A stretch of 64,000 nucleotides of DNA from Atherinomorus stipes (GCA_023101725.1 JALJCO010008708.1:186001-250000); one strand, 5' to 3'; counted from the stretch's first letter, positions 44,150-56,394 are shown. A program made the numbers and translations. The notes: a model not told the origin generated them from the letters alone.

Positions 44150-45945
44150 GGCTGGAAGAAGCGGAGTTCAAACAAGGGGCGGGGCTTACCAGTTCTACCA
44201 ATCACCAAACAGCTACGTATTTCAGTTCCTATGGAACCCTGGATAGACCCTGGCTCGGAGTAGGAGCTAAAAAGGTTCTAGGAACTGAGGGTCGAGGTTC
44301 CTCGTTCCTGTGTGTTTGAATGCACCAAAAGACGTGCTGGTTCCTGAAAAGGTTCTAGGAACTGAGGGTCGAGGTTCCTCGTTCCTGTGTGTTTGAATGC
44401 ACCAAAAAAACGTGCTGGTTCCTGAAAAGGTTCTAGGAACTGAGGGTCGAGGTTCCTCGTTCCTGTGTGTCCGAATGCACCAAAAAAACGTGCTGGTTCC
44501 TGAAAAGGTTCTAGGAACTGAGGGTCGAGGTTCCTCGTTCCTGTGTGTCCGAATGCACCAAAAAAACGTGCTGGTTCCTGAAAAGGTTCTAGGAACTGAG
44601 GGTCGAGGTTCCTCGTTCCTGTGTGTCTGAATGCACCAAAAAAACGTGCTGGTTCCTGAAAAGGTTCTAGGAACTGGGGGTCGAGGTTCCTCGTTCCTGT
44701 GTGTCCGAATGCACCAAAAAACGTGCTGGTTCCTGAAAAGGTTCTAGGAACTGAGGGTCGAGGTTCCTCGTTCCTGTGTGTCCGAATGCACCAAAAAAAG
44801 GTGCTGGTTCCTGAAAAGGTTCTGGGAACTGAGGGTCGAGGTTCCTCGTTCCTGTGTGTCCGAATGCACCAAAAAAACGTGCTGGTTCCTGAAAAGGTTC
44901 TAGGAACTGAGGGTCGAGGTTCCTCGTTCCTATGTGTCCGAATGCACCAAAAAAACGTGCTGGTTCCTGAAAAGGTTCTAGGAACTGAGGGTCGAGGTTC
45001 CTCGTTCCTATGTGTTCAAATGCACCAAAAAACGTGCTGGTTCCTGAAAAGGTTCTGGGAACTGAGGGTCGAGGTTCCTCGTTCCTGTGTGTTCAAATGC
45101 ACAAAAAACGTGCTGGTTCCTGAAAAGGTTCTAGGAAGTGAGGGTCGAGGTTCCTCGTTCCTGTGTGTTCAAATGCACCAAAAAACGGGCTGGTTCCTGA
45201 AAAGGTTCTAGGAACTGAGGGTCGAGGTTCCTCGTTCCTGTGTGTTTGAATGCACCAAAAGACGTGCTGGTTCCTGAAAAGGTTCTAGGAAATGAGGGTC
45301 GAGGTTCCTCGTTCCTGTGTGTCCGAATGCACCAAAAAAACGTGCTGGTTCCTGAAAAGGTTCTAGGAACTGAGGGTCGAGGTTCCTCGTTCCTGTGTGT
45401 CCGAATGCACCAAAAAAACGTGCTGGTTCCTGAAAAGGTTCTAGGAACTGAGGGTCGAGGTTCCTCGTTCCTGTGTGTCCCAATGCACCAAAAAAACGTG
45501 CTGGTTCCTGAAAAGGTTGTAGGAACTGAGGGTCGAGGTTCCTCGTTCCTGTGTGTTTGAATGCACCAAAAGACGTGCTGGTTCCTGAAAAGGTTCTAGG
45601 AACTGAGGGTCGAGGTTCCTCGTTCCTGTGTGTTCAAATGCACCAAAAAAAAACGTGCTGGTTCCTGAAAAGGTTCTAGGAACTGAGGGTCGAGGTTCCT
45701 GGTTCCTGTGTGTCCGAATGCACCAAAAAAACGTGCTGGTTCCTGAAAAGGTTCTGGGAACTGAGGGTCGAGGTTCCTCGTTCCCGTGTGTCAGAATGCA
45801 CCAAAAAAACGTGCTGGTTCCTGAAAAGGTTCTGGGAACTGAGGGTCGAGGTTCCTCGTTCCTGTGTGTCCGAATGCACCAAAAAAACGTGCTGGTTCCT
45901 GAAAAGGTTCTGGGAACTCCAGAAGGTTCCTCCAGTCCAAAAGCG
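44150..45945 (-). mobile_element. AGGCGCTTT-family MITE expanded by an internal array
   Basis: The right edge reads, in reverse, 'aggcgcttttggactgg', the terminus seen at 5084. Between it and the left part lie the 22 tandem units described next, each made of MITE-arm sequence ('ggttctaggaactg', 'tccgaatgcacc'). The left boundary is uncertain. Confidence 0.65.
44274..45930. repeat. 78-bp minisatellite derived from a MITE arm, about 22 copies
   Basis: Each unit contains 'ggttctaggaactgagggtc', 'cgttcctgtgtgtccgaatg' and an A run of 4-9 before 'cgtgctggttcctg'. Unit starts were read at 44274, 44351, 44429, 44507 and on to 45905, a spacing of 76-80 bp caused by the A run. Frames across it are repeat artefacts (78 is divisible by three). 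Confidence 0.95.
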
Positions 45946-46759
45946 CCTCATGTTGCTGTGATTTTTTTCTGAGAAGTGCTGCTAATATTTCACTCCTTTT
46001 TTTGTTGGTGCAGACATTTTTGTCCCTGTGGCTTTGAGAGAAATTGGCTGCCAAAATGTTTTTACAAAGTATGCGTTAGCTAAGAATCTCGGGTTTTCGG
46101 AGACTTAATCCTTCGGGCTAACAATGTCACATTTGTGCAGACATTCCTGGGAAATATTGACCATCTCGCTTATTTGTGTACTTTGGTAACTAGGGCTATT
46201 TTCCACATGGATATAACCCGTTTGATTGTATGCCTTTGCTGTGGGCGAGCAGGGGGGGGGCGCTAGAGGAGAGACTGCTCGGCTGTTTCACCTATAAGTT
46301 AAGCTTGTGTGTGTGTGAGTGTGTGTCCTGCACCTCCGATCATGCGCTCACAAAGAGCCATGTGTGGAGCAGCGACGTGATGTGTGAATATGTTTAGGTA
46401 GGGGCTGCCAACTGTGCCTGGGTACACGTGCTCGTACGTGCACGTGCAGACCGGGCGATGGCTGGAAGTAGAGATGAGTTTGAGGAGAGGAGCGACTTGA
46501 GGCTTATTTGGACTGGGTCCCAGACAGAGGGGGTCCGGTTTGTGGCGCCAGGGTGCATCCCTCCCCCTGGAGCCTTGTTTAGATGATTGTATTGCTCTGA
46601 GTCACTCTGACCTTGCACTTTCTTTTTTTTCCTTCCATGTTTCAGAGACTATTTCAAACATCCAGAAAAGGTCTTGTGCTCTGCTGCGCAGTTTCATCAT
46701 CACTCAGGAGTTTTAGGCTGCTGTGTTTACACGAGTGAAGGGAAACCATTTCAAATCTT
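45946..46759. other. Intronic, no gene seen
   Basis: A G run (46252-46260) and a short (GT)n stretch (46304-46328). No coding motif. Confidence 0.4.
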
Positions 46760-47330
46760 TAGGGATGCACCGATTGTGAAAATCTGGGCCGATACCGATG
46801 TTTAACATAACAACTTGGCCGATGGCCGATGTTTTCCATTTTTATTTATTGCTTCCTTTGTGCCACAGAAATTTACAATCTTTCAGCTCTTAATCCTTGA
46901 ATGAACACAAATTCAATCAGACCAATTTATGAAACAGAAACAACCTTCAATGTCACTTTGTGGTTGACATTAGTTATAACAAGCTCTTTTCTGAAAACTT
47001 TTCAAAAACCTGGGACTGATAATCACTAAAAAGAATGCTTCAGTATATTGCCCAACAAAATTGAGTGGTTTTAGCCTAATAAACAAAAACATACTCAATG
47101 AGAAGATATTTTCATGGCCCAATAAAAAATATTTATGGAGCAAGTACTGCAAACTGCATAACACTGATCTTTTTCTGAAACGGTAAAATATTGTCACACG
47201 ACCGCCGCCATCTTCGTTTCTCTACTGAGGAAAGTGCATGGATGCCTTCTACCAGTATCTTCCCCCCACCCACCTAAAAAAGAGGGGGAAAAGTTTTTCT
47301 TAAGAACAGTGTTGATGACACATGTAAATC

Positions 47331-47405
<75 letters not shown>

Positions 47406-47519
47406 TATATAATAATCGGCCACTGCCATCGGCAAATGTCATTTTTATTGGCCGATGTCAGTTAACAAGGCAAACATCGGCCGATACCGATGTCCAGCCG
47501 ATGCATCGGTGCATCCCTA
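46760..47519. mobile_element. hAT-type MITE (GGGATGCACCGAT family) with long (TA)n
   Basis: Ends 'tagggatgcaccgattg' and 'gcatcggtgcatcccta' are inverted; subterminal 'ggccgataccgatg' occurs on both sides. No clear 8-bp flank duplication was seen. A perfect (TA)n of about 70 bp lies at 47332-47402. Confidence 0.8.
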
Positions 47520-47609
47520 ATATTTTACTAATGAGATATCGCAAGACTTCGTTGTTCTATTTGCAACAGTCGAGCGTGTAGGAAAGTCCCTGCGTTTGCA
47601 CTGACATTT

Positions 47610-48127
47610 ATAGTCGTGGTCAAGTTATTGACACCCTCCAATTAAAGAAGGAAAAAAATCAGCTGTCAGTGAAGTCAGTTGAAATCGACATAAGTAATAA
47701 TAGATTAAAAATTCTATGAAAATCAAAACACTGAATTTGAATTGTAGTTCAAAAGAAATATTAAAAACAAACACACAAAAAAAAAACAAGCCAATAAGCA
47801 TGATGGGGCTCTGAAGCTAAACTTTTATTGAGCAACATTCTGAGACAATCACTGCAATCAGGTGTTTTCTGTGATGCTCAAAAAGACTTTAACACCTGTT
47901 GACAGGTGTGTTGGTCCACATTTCACAGGAAAGGTGCTCTGTTTCTGCGCCATTTTTTTTTTATTATTTTTATTACCAACCACAATTCAAAAGCAATATT
48001 TTATTTCACTAAAATATAATTGAGTAAATTGTTTTGTATTGTTAGTTTCTTTAGTTTCTTGTTATTTGAATTGTGAATTTAGCCTTTTCTTTAATTGGAG
48101 CGTATCAGTAACCTTGAGCACAACTGT
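47610..48127. mobile_element. Tc1-like MITE, uninterrupted
   Basis: Inverted ends 'tagtcgtggtcaagttattg' and 'cagtaaccttgagcacaact'. The interior has 'acttttattgagcaacattc', 'cctgttgacaggtgtgttgg' and 'caaaagcaatattttatttc', shared with 38290-39313 and 18905-19390. No transposase. Confidence 0.72.
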
Positions 48128-48513
48128 GTGCATCTGCAGTGCAGGTTAAACTTTACACACAGTGGAAAGTACAAGTTGAAATATGTGGCCAGGTTCAAAA
48201 GTACTTTTCATTTTATTTGCACATCTATTCAGCTTATATTTATGTTCAGGGGGGCGATGGTAAATGTGGCAAAGAAACCTGTCCAGCTTTAATAAATGGA
48301 ACATGGATAAGTTGAATTTAATCGATTTTTCACTCATTTTGTTGTTTCACTCATCCGATGTACATCGGTACGACTTTTGTTTCAAGCTGCATTTTAAATT
48401 TCTCTGACGTGCCTAGAATATCGCAATAAATCGCAGTGTCACAATATTGCAATATTATACTGTATTGTGACCCACGTATCGTGATGCGTATCATATTGTG
48501 AAGTCTTTGCCTA
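48128..48513. other. Intronic, TCGCAATA-rich
   Basis: 48415-48500 ('gaatatcgcaataaatcgc', 'tattgtgacccacgtatcg') resembles the end of another common MITE. No boundaries could be set. Confidence 0.4.
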
Positions 48514-49662
48514 TAGGGGATTATCACGCTTACCGGAAGTTCCCGGATTTTGACACTTCCTCTTCCGGGCCATGTTAACGACAGCCGTTCCTGCTCTGTT
48601 ATACTGTTTAAATCGGATAAACTCCAAACATACTTAAGTTTTCATTCCAGACCGAAGTGATACTGGATCAAAAGCTGGATCAAAGCGATCGATTTGCCGC
48701 GGTGAAGGGCCGAACTTTATAATAAAACACACGTTTGTTTGTCGCCGGTGGGGCACAACACCGGCACTTCACAGCATGCTAGCATTAGCCAGCTAGCGTT
48801 TACTGACGTGCTTAACATTGTGCGTCTTAAAACACACAAACATCTGAAAATCGGGTCTGTACCCCCCCGTTTCCAGTGGAACAACTGGGGACTGCCAAGA
48901 AAGGAGACGCTTTCAGATGCTTGTGTGTTTTCAGCCGCACAAAGTTAGGCACGTTATCGAGCTGGCTAATGCTAACCTGCTAACACGACTGCGCAGTCTT
49001 TTGGCCACAAACAAACGTGTGTCGTTTTATTATAAAGTTCGGTCCTTCACCGCGGCGAATCGGTCGTTTTAATCCACTTCTTCCTTAGCATCACTTCAGT
49101 CTGGAATGAAAACTTGGCATTGGCGTTTATCCGATTTACAAAGTTTAACAGAGTAGTAGCTGGCGGACTACTGTTAGCAGGTTAGCATTAGCCAGCTTGA
49201 TGACTTGCCTAACTTTGTGCGGCTGAAAACACACAAGCATCTGAAAGCGTCTCCTTTCTTGGCAGTCCCCAGTTGTTCCACTGGAAACGGGGGGGTACAG
49301 ACCCGATTTTCAGATGTTTGTGTGTTTTAAGACGCACAATGTTAAGCACGTCAGTAAACGTTAGCTGGCTAATGCTAGCATGCTGTGAAGTGCCGGTGTT
49401 GTGCCCCACCGGCGACAAACAAACGTGTGTTTTATTATAAAGTTCGGCCCTTCACCGCGGCAAATCGATCGCTTTGATCCAGCTTTTGATCCAGTATCAC
49501 TTCAGTCTAGAATGAAAACTTAAGTATGTTTGGAGTTTATCCGATTTAAACAGTATAACAGAGCAGAAACGGCTGTCGTTAACATGGCCCGGAAGAGGAA
49601 GTGTCAAATGTTTCAACTTCCGGAAACCGGAAACCGGAACGCGGAAGCGTGATAATCCCCTA
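48514..49662. mobile_element. Giant palindromic element, copy 2
   Basis: Same architecture as 27692-28824, with ends beside TA. The left arm is identical to copy 1 over the first 50 or so bases. The right end has a small expansion ('ggaaaccggaaaccgg'). The central block (about 48965-49195) is in the opposite orientation to that of copy 1. The mirrored 69-codon frames recur at 48739-48948 (+) and 49209-49418 (-). Both arms share copy-specific variants (ggtggggcacaac). Confidence 0.9.
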
Positions 49663-50277
49663 TACCCACCCCTAGCAATGACGGCTTCGGGAAGGTACAA
49701 AATAAGTATCACTGTCATCAATACGAGTTGGAAAGACAGTTTCCATGTCAGAAAGTGTTGTTGTGCTACTTTAAAGGTAAACACAAGTAATCTGCGTTAA
49801 ACTGTGTGTCTTTAAACGAGCAGAGCTGAAAGTCTGCAGCGTGGGAAGGCTTGTTTTCATCATGTTTGTCCTCATTTAGCTTTATATTAGGACTGCACAG
49901 TAAAAGTCCTCCCATGAATGCTTGGAACAGAAGAAATGGTGACTCTTCACCTCTTTCATAGCAGATGTTTTGTCTGGAAGTAGAAAGGCAAGCACAGGTG
50001 TGTTAAAGCATTCCATTTAAGCTTTTTTTTTGGCATTTTCTAGAACTAATAAACATGCATCAGTGCAGAAGTGGAATGCAGCCCTCGTTGCACATAAACT
50101 TCATATGGTTTCTTCTAAACATTCAACAGTGATGTTGCATGTTTTTCCTATACAGTCCAGTTAGAAAGTAGACGTCAGCTGATTTCAGCAAATATGAAAT
50201 GTATAGAAACAGCAAGTTTTACCAGTGAACTTTTAATTTTTGTGTATTGTTCCTATGCATGTCAGAAAATGTATTCA
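49663..50277. other. Intronic, no gene seen
   Basis: No coding motif or bounded repeat. Confidence 0.4.
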
Positions 50278-50629
50278 CAGTGGGCACGAAAAGTATTCAG
50301 ACCCCTTTACACTGTTTCATTGCAGCCATTTGCCAAAATCAAAGTTGATTTTATTTCTCATTGTCACTCAGCACCCCATCCTGACAGAAAAAAACAGAAA
50401 TGTAGAAATTTTTGCAAATAAATTAAGAAAAACTGAAATATCTCATGGTCATAAGTATTCAGACCCTTTGCAGTGACTCATGTTTAACTCATATTCTGTC
50501 CGTTTCTTCTGATCCTCCTTGAGATGGTTCTACTCCTTCATTGGAGTCCAGCTGTGTTTAATTAAACTGATTGGACGTGATTAGGAAAGACACACACCTG
50601 TCTATATCAGAGCTTCCAGCTCACAGTGC

Positions 50630-52330
50630 ATGTCAGAGCAAATGAGGATCATGAGGTGGAAGGAACTGTCCAAGGAGCTCAGAGACAGAATTGTGGCGAG
50701 ACACAGATCTGGACAAGGTTACAAAAGAGTTTCTGCAGCACTAAAGGTTCCTAAGAGCACGGTGGCCTCCACAGTCCTTACATGGAAGAAGTTTGGGACG
50801 ACCAGAACTCTTCCTAGACCCGGCCGTCCAGCCAAACTGAGCAATGGTGGGAGAAGAGCCTTGGTGAGAGAGTAAAGAAGAAGCCAAAGATCACTGTGGC
50901 TGAGCTCCAGAGATGCAGTAGGGAGATGGAGAAAGTTCCACAAAGTCAACTATCACTGCAGCCTCCACCAGTCGGGGCTTTATGGCAGAGTGGCCCGATG
51001 GAAGCCTCTCCTCAGTGCAGACATATGAAAGCCCGCATAGAGTTTGCCAAAAACACATGAAGGACTCCCAGACTGAGAGAAATAAGATTCTCTGGTCTGA
51101 TGAGACCAAGATTGAACTTTTTGGAGTTAATTCTAAGCGGTATGTGTGGAGAAAACCAGGCACTGCTCATCACCTGCCCAATACCATCCCAACAGAGAAG
51201 CACGGTGGTGGCAGCATCATGGTATGGGGGTGTTTTTCAGCTGCAGGGACAGGACGACTGGTTGCAGTTGAAGGAAAGATGAATGCGGCCAAGTGCAGAG
51301 ATCCTGGAAGAAAATCTCTTCCAGAGTTCAGGAGCTCAGACTAGGCCGAAGGTTCACCTTCCAACAAGACTTTGGCCGTTTCTCAATATGCGTACTTTTG
51401 CGGACTTGCGTTCTTGTGTACTTTTGAAACGTCATCAGTAGAGGTCCAAGTACTGTTCCATTTCAAAGAACGCATCAAGACAAGTACGCTCCACATTCCC
51501 GGATGTGTACTTGCTCCGCCCACTTTTCCGAGTCTGCATTGGAGATGACTTTTGTGGACTTCAGACACGTTTCTATCCCATAAGGCACTGCGGCATAACA
51601 ATGGTGGAGGAGAAAAGTAATTGCTATAAGTGCTGAAAATACTCATTATTTTACGTAACGTTGGTTTTATATAACTTTTCTACAACAGAGTTGTTTTACT
51701 TCAACTTCTTGGTGGTTTGATAAATTTTAAACCGTTATTAAAAGTGACTAGCGGTTTCACAAATGGGCTGAACAGCTAACGGTAGCTAACAGTAAGTAAG
51801 ACGGTTGCGCAGATTAGCTGTCTTTAACTGCCACATTCAAGCAGGGTTTTTGCTACTTATTATTTCAGTATTAGATATTTGTTATGACACAACTTCAGCA
51901 ACGTCTTTGACGTAATCAAGTATGCTTCTGTTCCAAATGTGCAACGAGTGTACTTGCGTCCTTCCGTCCTCAGAAGTCTGTACTTCCAACAAGTCCATAC
52001 TAGCAAGTACACAAGTTTGTTCATAGCGAACTTGGTATTGAGAAACGGCCAATGACCCTCACACACAGCTGAAATAACAAAGGAGTGGATCAGAACCACT
52101 CTGGACCATTCTGGACCGGCCCAGCCAGAACCCTGACTTAAACCCAACTGAGCATCTCTGAGAGACCTGAAAATGGCTGAACACCACCGTTCACCATCCA
52201 ACCTGACAGAACTGGAGAGGATCTGCAAGAAGAACCAGAAGATCCCAAATCCAGGTGTGGAACATTGTTGCATCATTCCCAAGAAGATTCACGGCTGTAC
52301 CAGCTCAGAAGTACTTCTACTCAGTACTGA
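50630..52330 (+). pseudogene. Tc1 transposase pseudogene
   Basis: The frame opens MSEQMRIMRWKELSKELRD with the paired helix-turn-helix DNA-binding region (IVARHRSGQGYKRVSAAL, then the GRP-type hook PRPGRPAKLS) and hits a stop at 50873 after a frameshift. The catalytic core resumes at 51050: [11 protein letters not shown] contains the first catalytic Asp (51099-51101), then [18 protein letters not shown]. The second catalytic Asp is in FQQD (Asp codon 51368-51370), after which a MITE is inserted. NDP resumes at 52052, and NPDLNPTEHL carries the Glu of the DDE triad. Several further stops are present. It is inactive. Confidence 0.92.
51372..52053. mobile_element. MITE with GGCCGTTTCTCAATA termini
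   Basis: Inverted ends 'ttggccgtttctcaata' and 'tattgagaaacggccaa', 682 bp apart, with 'gtacttgc' and 'caagtac' words in both subterminal regions. Inserted immediately after the codon of the second catalytic Asp of the Tc1 transposase. No clear target duplication. Confidence 0.88.
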
Positions 52331-52490
52331 GCAAAGTACTCAATACTTATCACCATGTCATATTTCAGTTTTTCTTTTTAAATAAATTTGCAAAAATTTC
52401 TACATTTCTGTTTTTTTCTGTCCAGATGGGGTGCTGAGTGGCATTAATGAGAAATAACATGAACTTTTTTATTTTGGCAAATGGCTGCAA

Positions 52491-52826
52491 TAGGGATGTA
52501 ACGATCACCGGTAAAATGATTAACCGCGATAAAATTCCCAATGACTAGTAATACCGCTTCAAATTTGAATGATCATTAAAACCGTGATTTATTTCTGTGC
52601 TGTGGCTGGAAAAGCAGCGGCAGATCCAGTTTGCAACTTGCGCCCACGTGGACAGCTCTCTGGAGATTTTTCCCCCTTTAAAAAGGACCAAGCAGACATC
52701 TAGACCCATTTCTGGATGTTTTTAATGATCCTGGGGGGGTTATTTCAATAATACTGTGATAATAATGATAACTGATCATTTTTGTCACAATAACTGATAT
52801 GAAATCTTCCTATCGTTGCATCTGTG
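52491..52826 (+). mobile_element. hAT-type MITE (GGATGTAACGAT family), complete
   Basis: Ends 'tagggatgtaacgatcacc' and 'tcctatcgttgcatctgtg'. Flanks ggctgcaa (52483-52490) and ggctgcag (52827-52834) match at seven of eight positions. It lies in the right terminal region of the Tc1 element. Partial sister copies lie at 15658 and 40045. Confidence 0.82.
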
Positions 52827-52885
52827 GGCTGCAGTGTAACAGAGTAAAAAGTTTAAAGGGGTCTGAATACTTTGCGTGCCCTCTG

Positions 52886-53845
52886 CAAAAGAAGACGGGT
52901 TACCAGCTGGATCTGGGATCTGTAACGACTCTGTAATGTGAAAAGCTGAAGTAGCAGCGGCGTGTTCGCGCTCACAGAGCGGGTGAGCACGAACACGGTG
53001 GGGAAAACTAAACAGACTGTTGGTGCTGAGATGCAATGAAAGGATCCCTGTGTTCTCCCAAATTCCTACAGCCATGTTTAAAACAAAACATTATTGCAGC
53101 TGCGACTTTGCATTCGTCCTCCCGTGACCCTCCTTTTAATTGAATATTTAACTGACTTTTGACAAAGTTTACACTGTCTGTTTTATCAAAGCCGGTATTT
53201 AGACTGTGACCGGTGTAAAAGCACGGAGCGGTGTGTCGTTTTTGGCTCCGGGCACCATTTCACGCTCACGTCAATCAGTAGGAAAATATGACTTTTCTAC
53301 AAACACATCAATGTTTCTTTTTGAAGAACTAAACATTTGACACTCCGTGTTTGGAGATCATTCGTTTTCATTTGCCTTCAGCCCTTCAGGGCTTTAAATT
53401 AGTCAAATCTTAAGTAGAACGTCCTTTTAAAATCAGTACTTGGCAGCTGGTTTCTTCCAAAGCCGAAGATTGTGTTCAGCGTAGTTTCACGTGTACCTGC
53501 ATCACTCTGCCCGAGGCTGAAGTCTGTCTTCTCACCTGCAAAGAGGGTGAAAAGTTAATCCTCTCCTCTTAAAAACTGTGTTTTAGAAGGACGCAGCACT
53601 CAGAAAAATCCAGGGCTCTGAACGAGCCGTCGGGACCGAGGAGTGCCCGGATAAGAGCGAGGCTGCGTGAAGTGGCTGGCTTAAGGCTGCTCAGAGATGA
53701 GTGCAGCAAATAAGAGCCATGAAGGAGGTTTAACAGCCAGTGTGTGTTTGATTTAACCGAGGGTGAAGCTGTTTTTAAAGCCGTTTCATCCCACAAAAGG
53801 ATCATTGGTTTATAATTAAAGTCTGGAATAAGTGAAAGTAAAAAG
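52886..53845. other. Intronic, no gene seen
   Basis: No coding motif or bounded repeat; unremarkable composition. Confidence 0.4.
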
Positions 53846-55260
53846 CATTTGATGCTGTAAACCATCAGCTTCTGCTGACTAAACTATCATATTTCACTTT
53901 CTCTTCTGATGCCATTCTGGCGGTAAAATCTTCCCCCCTTACAGGAAACAATCCTCCTTTATTGGTGTCCCTACAGGTGTCCCCCAAGGGTCAGTTCTTG
54001 GTCCATTGTTATTTTCACTGTGCATTAATGATTTACCAAATGCATGTTCTACTGTCAATTAGGGATGCACAATATAATCATCCCCCTATCGGTATCTGCC
54101 TATATTGGCCTTAAAACTGAGTATAGGACATCGGCCACCCCACCGATATTTAACCGATCGGGCCGCTGTTTCTAAAGTCTGAAAAAAAAAACAAAAAAAA
54201 CTTCTTTTTTACAGACTTCTAAAGACTAGTGGTGGGGAAAAAATATGGATTCACTGAAATACTGCAATATTTTCATATGCTGACATATTGACATTTAAAA
54301 ACGCAGTATTGATCTATTTTACTAACGGTCTAACGATATTTCATCGTTCTCTTACGAAACCTCACGAGAGTTCACAAAAATTTCGCTATATTTTCATATG
54401 CTGATATCACATTGACATTTAGAAACGCGGTATCTATCTAGTTTACTAACAAAATCTTGCAATATTTCAATATGCTGATATCATATTGACATTTAAAAAT
54501 GCAGTATTGATCTATTTTACTAATGAGATCTCGCGATATTTCATCGTTCTGTTATGAAACCTTACGAGAATTCACAAATATTTTGCGATATTTTCATATG
54601 CCAATATCATATTGACATCTAAAAACGTGGTATCGATCTATTTTACTAACAATCTCCAACATTTTATCATTCTGTTACAAAATCTCGTGATAATTCACAA
54701 AATATCGTGATATTTTGTAACAGCACAATGAAATCACAAGATTTTGTAAGTGAAATAGAATGATACCGCGTTTTTAAATATTGATTTTTATATTGGCATA
54801 TAAAATATCGTGATATTCCAGTGTATCGATATTTTTTCCCACCCCGTTTTTCAAATTGTCGGAAACGGATAACAAAACTGCTGTTTGCAATGACTGCTTG
54901 TGTTTTTTTCAGCTTTGATATTGATATTATCGGCCACATGAGTTTTAAAATATCAGCATATCAGACATCGACCAAAATTCCAATATCGCGCATCCCCACT
55001 GTCACTTTTCAAATGTATGCTGATGATGCTGTCATTTACTCAAGTGCAAGACATTCTGAAGTATCTCATGTTCTCAGCTGTGTCACGGCTCATGTTGATG
55101 ACTGGCTTTCCAGATCTTTCCTGCTACTGAACACAAAAACGACTGTCTGTATGACGTTCGCTAAACAGCCAGTGGACATTAAAAACACTTTTTTTAAAGA
55201 GGTGAACAAATTAAAATGGTTGACAACTTTAAGTATCTTTGAGTGACCCTGGACTCAACC
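53846..55260 (+). pseudogene. LINE reverse transcriptase fragment, split by a composite MITE
   Basis: 53846-53905 encodes KAFDAVNHQLLLTKL (first catalytic Asp region of the polymerase). After a frameshift comes GVPQGSVLGPLLFSLCIND (from about 53967). Beyond the MITE the frame gives FQMYADDAVIYSS, with YADD at 55016-55027, then DDWLSRSFLLLNTKTTVCM. These are ordered reverse transcriptase motifs of a fish non-LTR element distinct in sequence from the one at 12271. Frameshifts and a stop after 55244 make it inactive. Confidence 0.88.
54060..54998 (-). mobile_element. Composite hAT MITE inside a LINE
   Basis: Ends 'tagggatgcacaatataat' and 'caatatcgcgcatcccca' with flanks ctgtcaat (54052-54059) and ctgtcact (54999-55006), seven of eight matching. 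The inner palindrome occupies about 54228-54843 and is longer than in sister copies because its 'gatctattttactaac' block is repeated several times. Triple nesting: LINE, outer hAT, inner hAT. Confidence 0.88.
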
Positions 55261-55335
55261 TTAAACTTTAAACAACTTCAGCGCTGGCCAAAAAGAAACC
55301 AGTCTTGTGGTCACTTTTAATTGGGTAAATGTTTT

Positions 55336-55474
<139 letters not shown>

Positions 55475-55481
55475 TTACAAT

Positions 55482-55644
55482 CAATCTTGTGAGATTTCAT
55501 TAAAACCCACGAGATTTTGTGACAGAATAACGAAATTGCGTGAGATTTCATTGGTAAAATAGATTGACACCATGTTTTTAAAATATCAATATATCTAGAC
55601 AATATTGTGATATTTCAGTGTATCGATATTTTTTCCCGGCCTAC

Positions 55645-55688
<44 letters not shown>

Positions 55689-55690
55689 GT
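55482..55690. mobile_element. Right half of the inner palindromic MITE, then (TA)n
   Basis: 'gtgagatttcattaaaac' to 'gtatcgatattttttcccgg' matches the right half of the solo elements. (TA)n follows at 55645-55684. The left half has been replaced by the microsatellite. Confidence 0.7.
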
Positions 55691-55704
55691 ATAAAAATTT
55701 TTAT

Positions 55705-55967
55705 TAGGGCTGGGGAAAAAAATCGATACACTGGAATATCACGATATTTTAATATGCTGATATACCGATTTGTAAAAATGTGGTATTGATCTGTTTTACC
55801 AATGAAATCTTGCAGGTTGTCGTGAAATTTCACAGTTATCTTACAAAATCTTGCGAGATTTCGTTAGTAAAATAGATCAGTATTGCATTTTTGAATCTCT
55901 ATATGAAATCTGCAAATGAAAATATCACGATATTTCATTGTATCGATTTTTTTTTCCCAGCCCTAAT
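55705..55967. mobile_element. Solo inner palindromic hAT MITE, complete
   Basis: Ends 'tagggctggggaaaaaaatc' and 'gatttttttttcccagccct'. About 263 bp, with 'aaaatcttgcgagatttcg' internally. A (TA)n tract follows at 55967-55992. Confidence 0.82.
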
Positions 55968-55992
55968 ATATATATATATATATATATATATT

Positions 55993-56394
55993 ATTTTTTT
56001 TTTTTTCTTTTTTTCCACCTTTAATATTTCATTTTTTTAGTCTTCCATATTGTGTTTGGATTTTACTGTGGTGTTGTTTTATTGTATTGCGTATTTTTTC
56101 CCCCCCTGGGAAAAAGCTACAATCCGACATGTTTACATCTGTTATCGCAGATGTTCATTAATACATGTTGCCCCTGTCAAATTAATGAAAATGAAAAAAT
56201 GAAATATCCACTTGTCTTCGCCAAATGAAGCTGTATGAACATCTTTAGCGTCCCTCACCTGGTGTTCGGTGGCGGACTGTTTCACTTTCTGTTTTTGATT
56301 CCCAGATAACTGACTTGTGATTGTGTGATGTAATTCCTGAGGACATTTTTTCCGTGGCACGGTGCTAAAGTTTTCCGCCTCTTGTGTCTTCCAG
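55993..56394. other. End of intron 1, splice acceptor region
   Basis: T-rich from 55993 to 56100, then ordinary sequence. The acceptor tract 'ttttccgcctcttgtgtctt' is followed by ccag at 56391-56394. A plausible branch point was not assigned. Confidence 0.6.

Larger units (their letters stand above)
50278..52885 (+). mobile_element. Tc1-like DNA transposon, inactive
   Basis: Outer termini 'cagtgggcacgaaaagtatt' and 'aatactttgcgtgccctctg' are inverted. A second inner copy of the binding-site core ('ataagtattcagaccctt' at about 50451; 'caaagtactcaatacttat' at about 52332) gives the IR/DR arrangement known for Sleeping Beauty-type elements. The body encodes a broken transposase (next entry). 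It carries two inserted MITEs (51372-52053 and 52491-52826); without them the element would be about 1.6 kb, the normal Tc1 size. Flanking TA dinucleotides are no longer evident. Confidence 0.93.

Noticed and set aside
44397..45972. Repetitive protein gene across the 78-bp array
   Set aside because: Frames exist on both strands, break whenever the A run changes length, and the unit is MITE-derived.
50630..50875. Intact small DNA-binding protein gene
   Set aside because: It is the N-terminal part of a Tc1 transposase truncated by a frameshift; the rest of the transposase follows in other frames.
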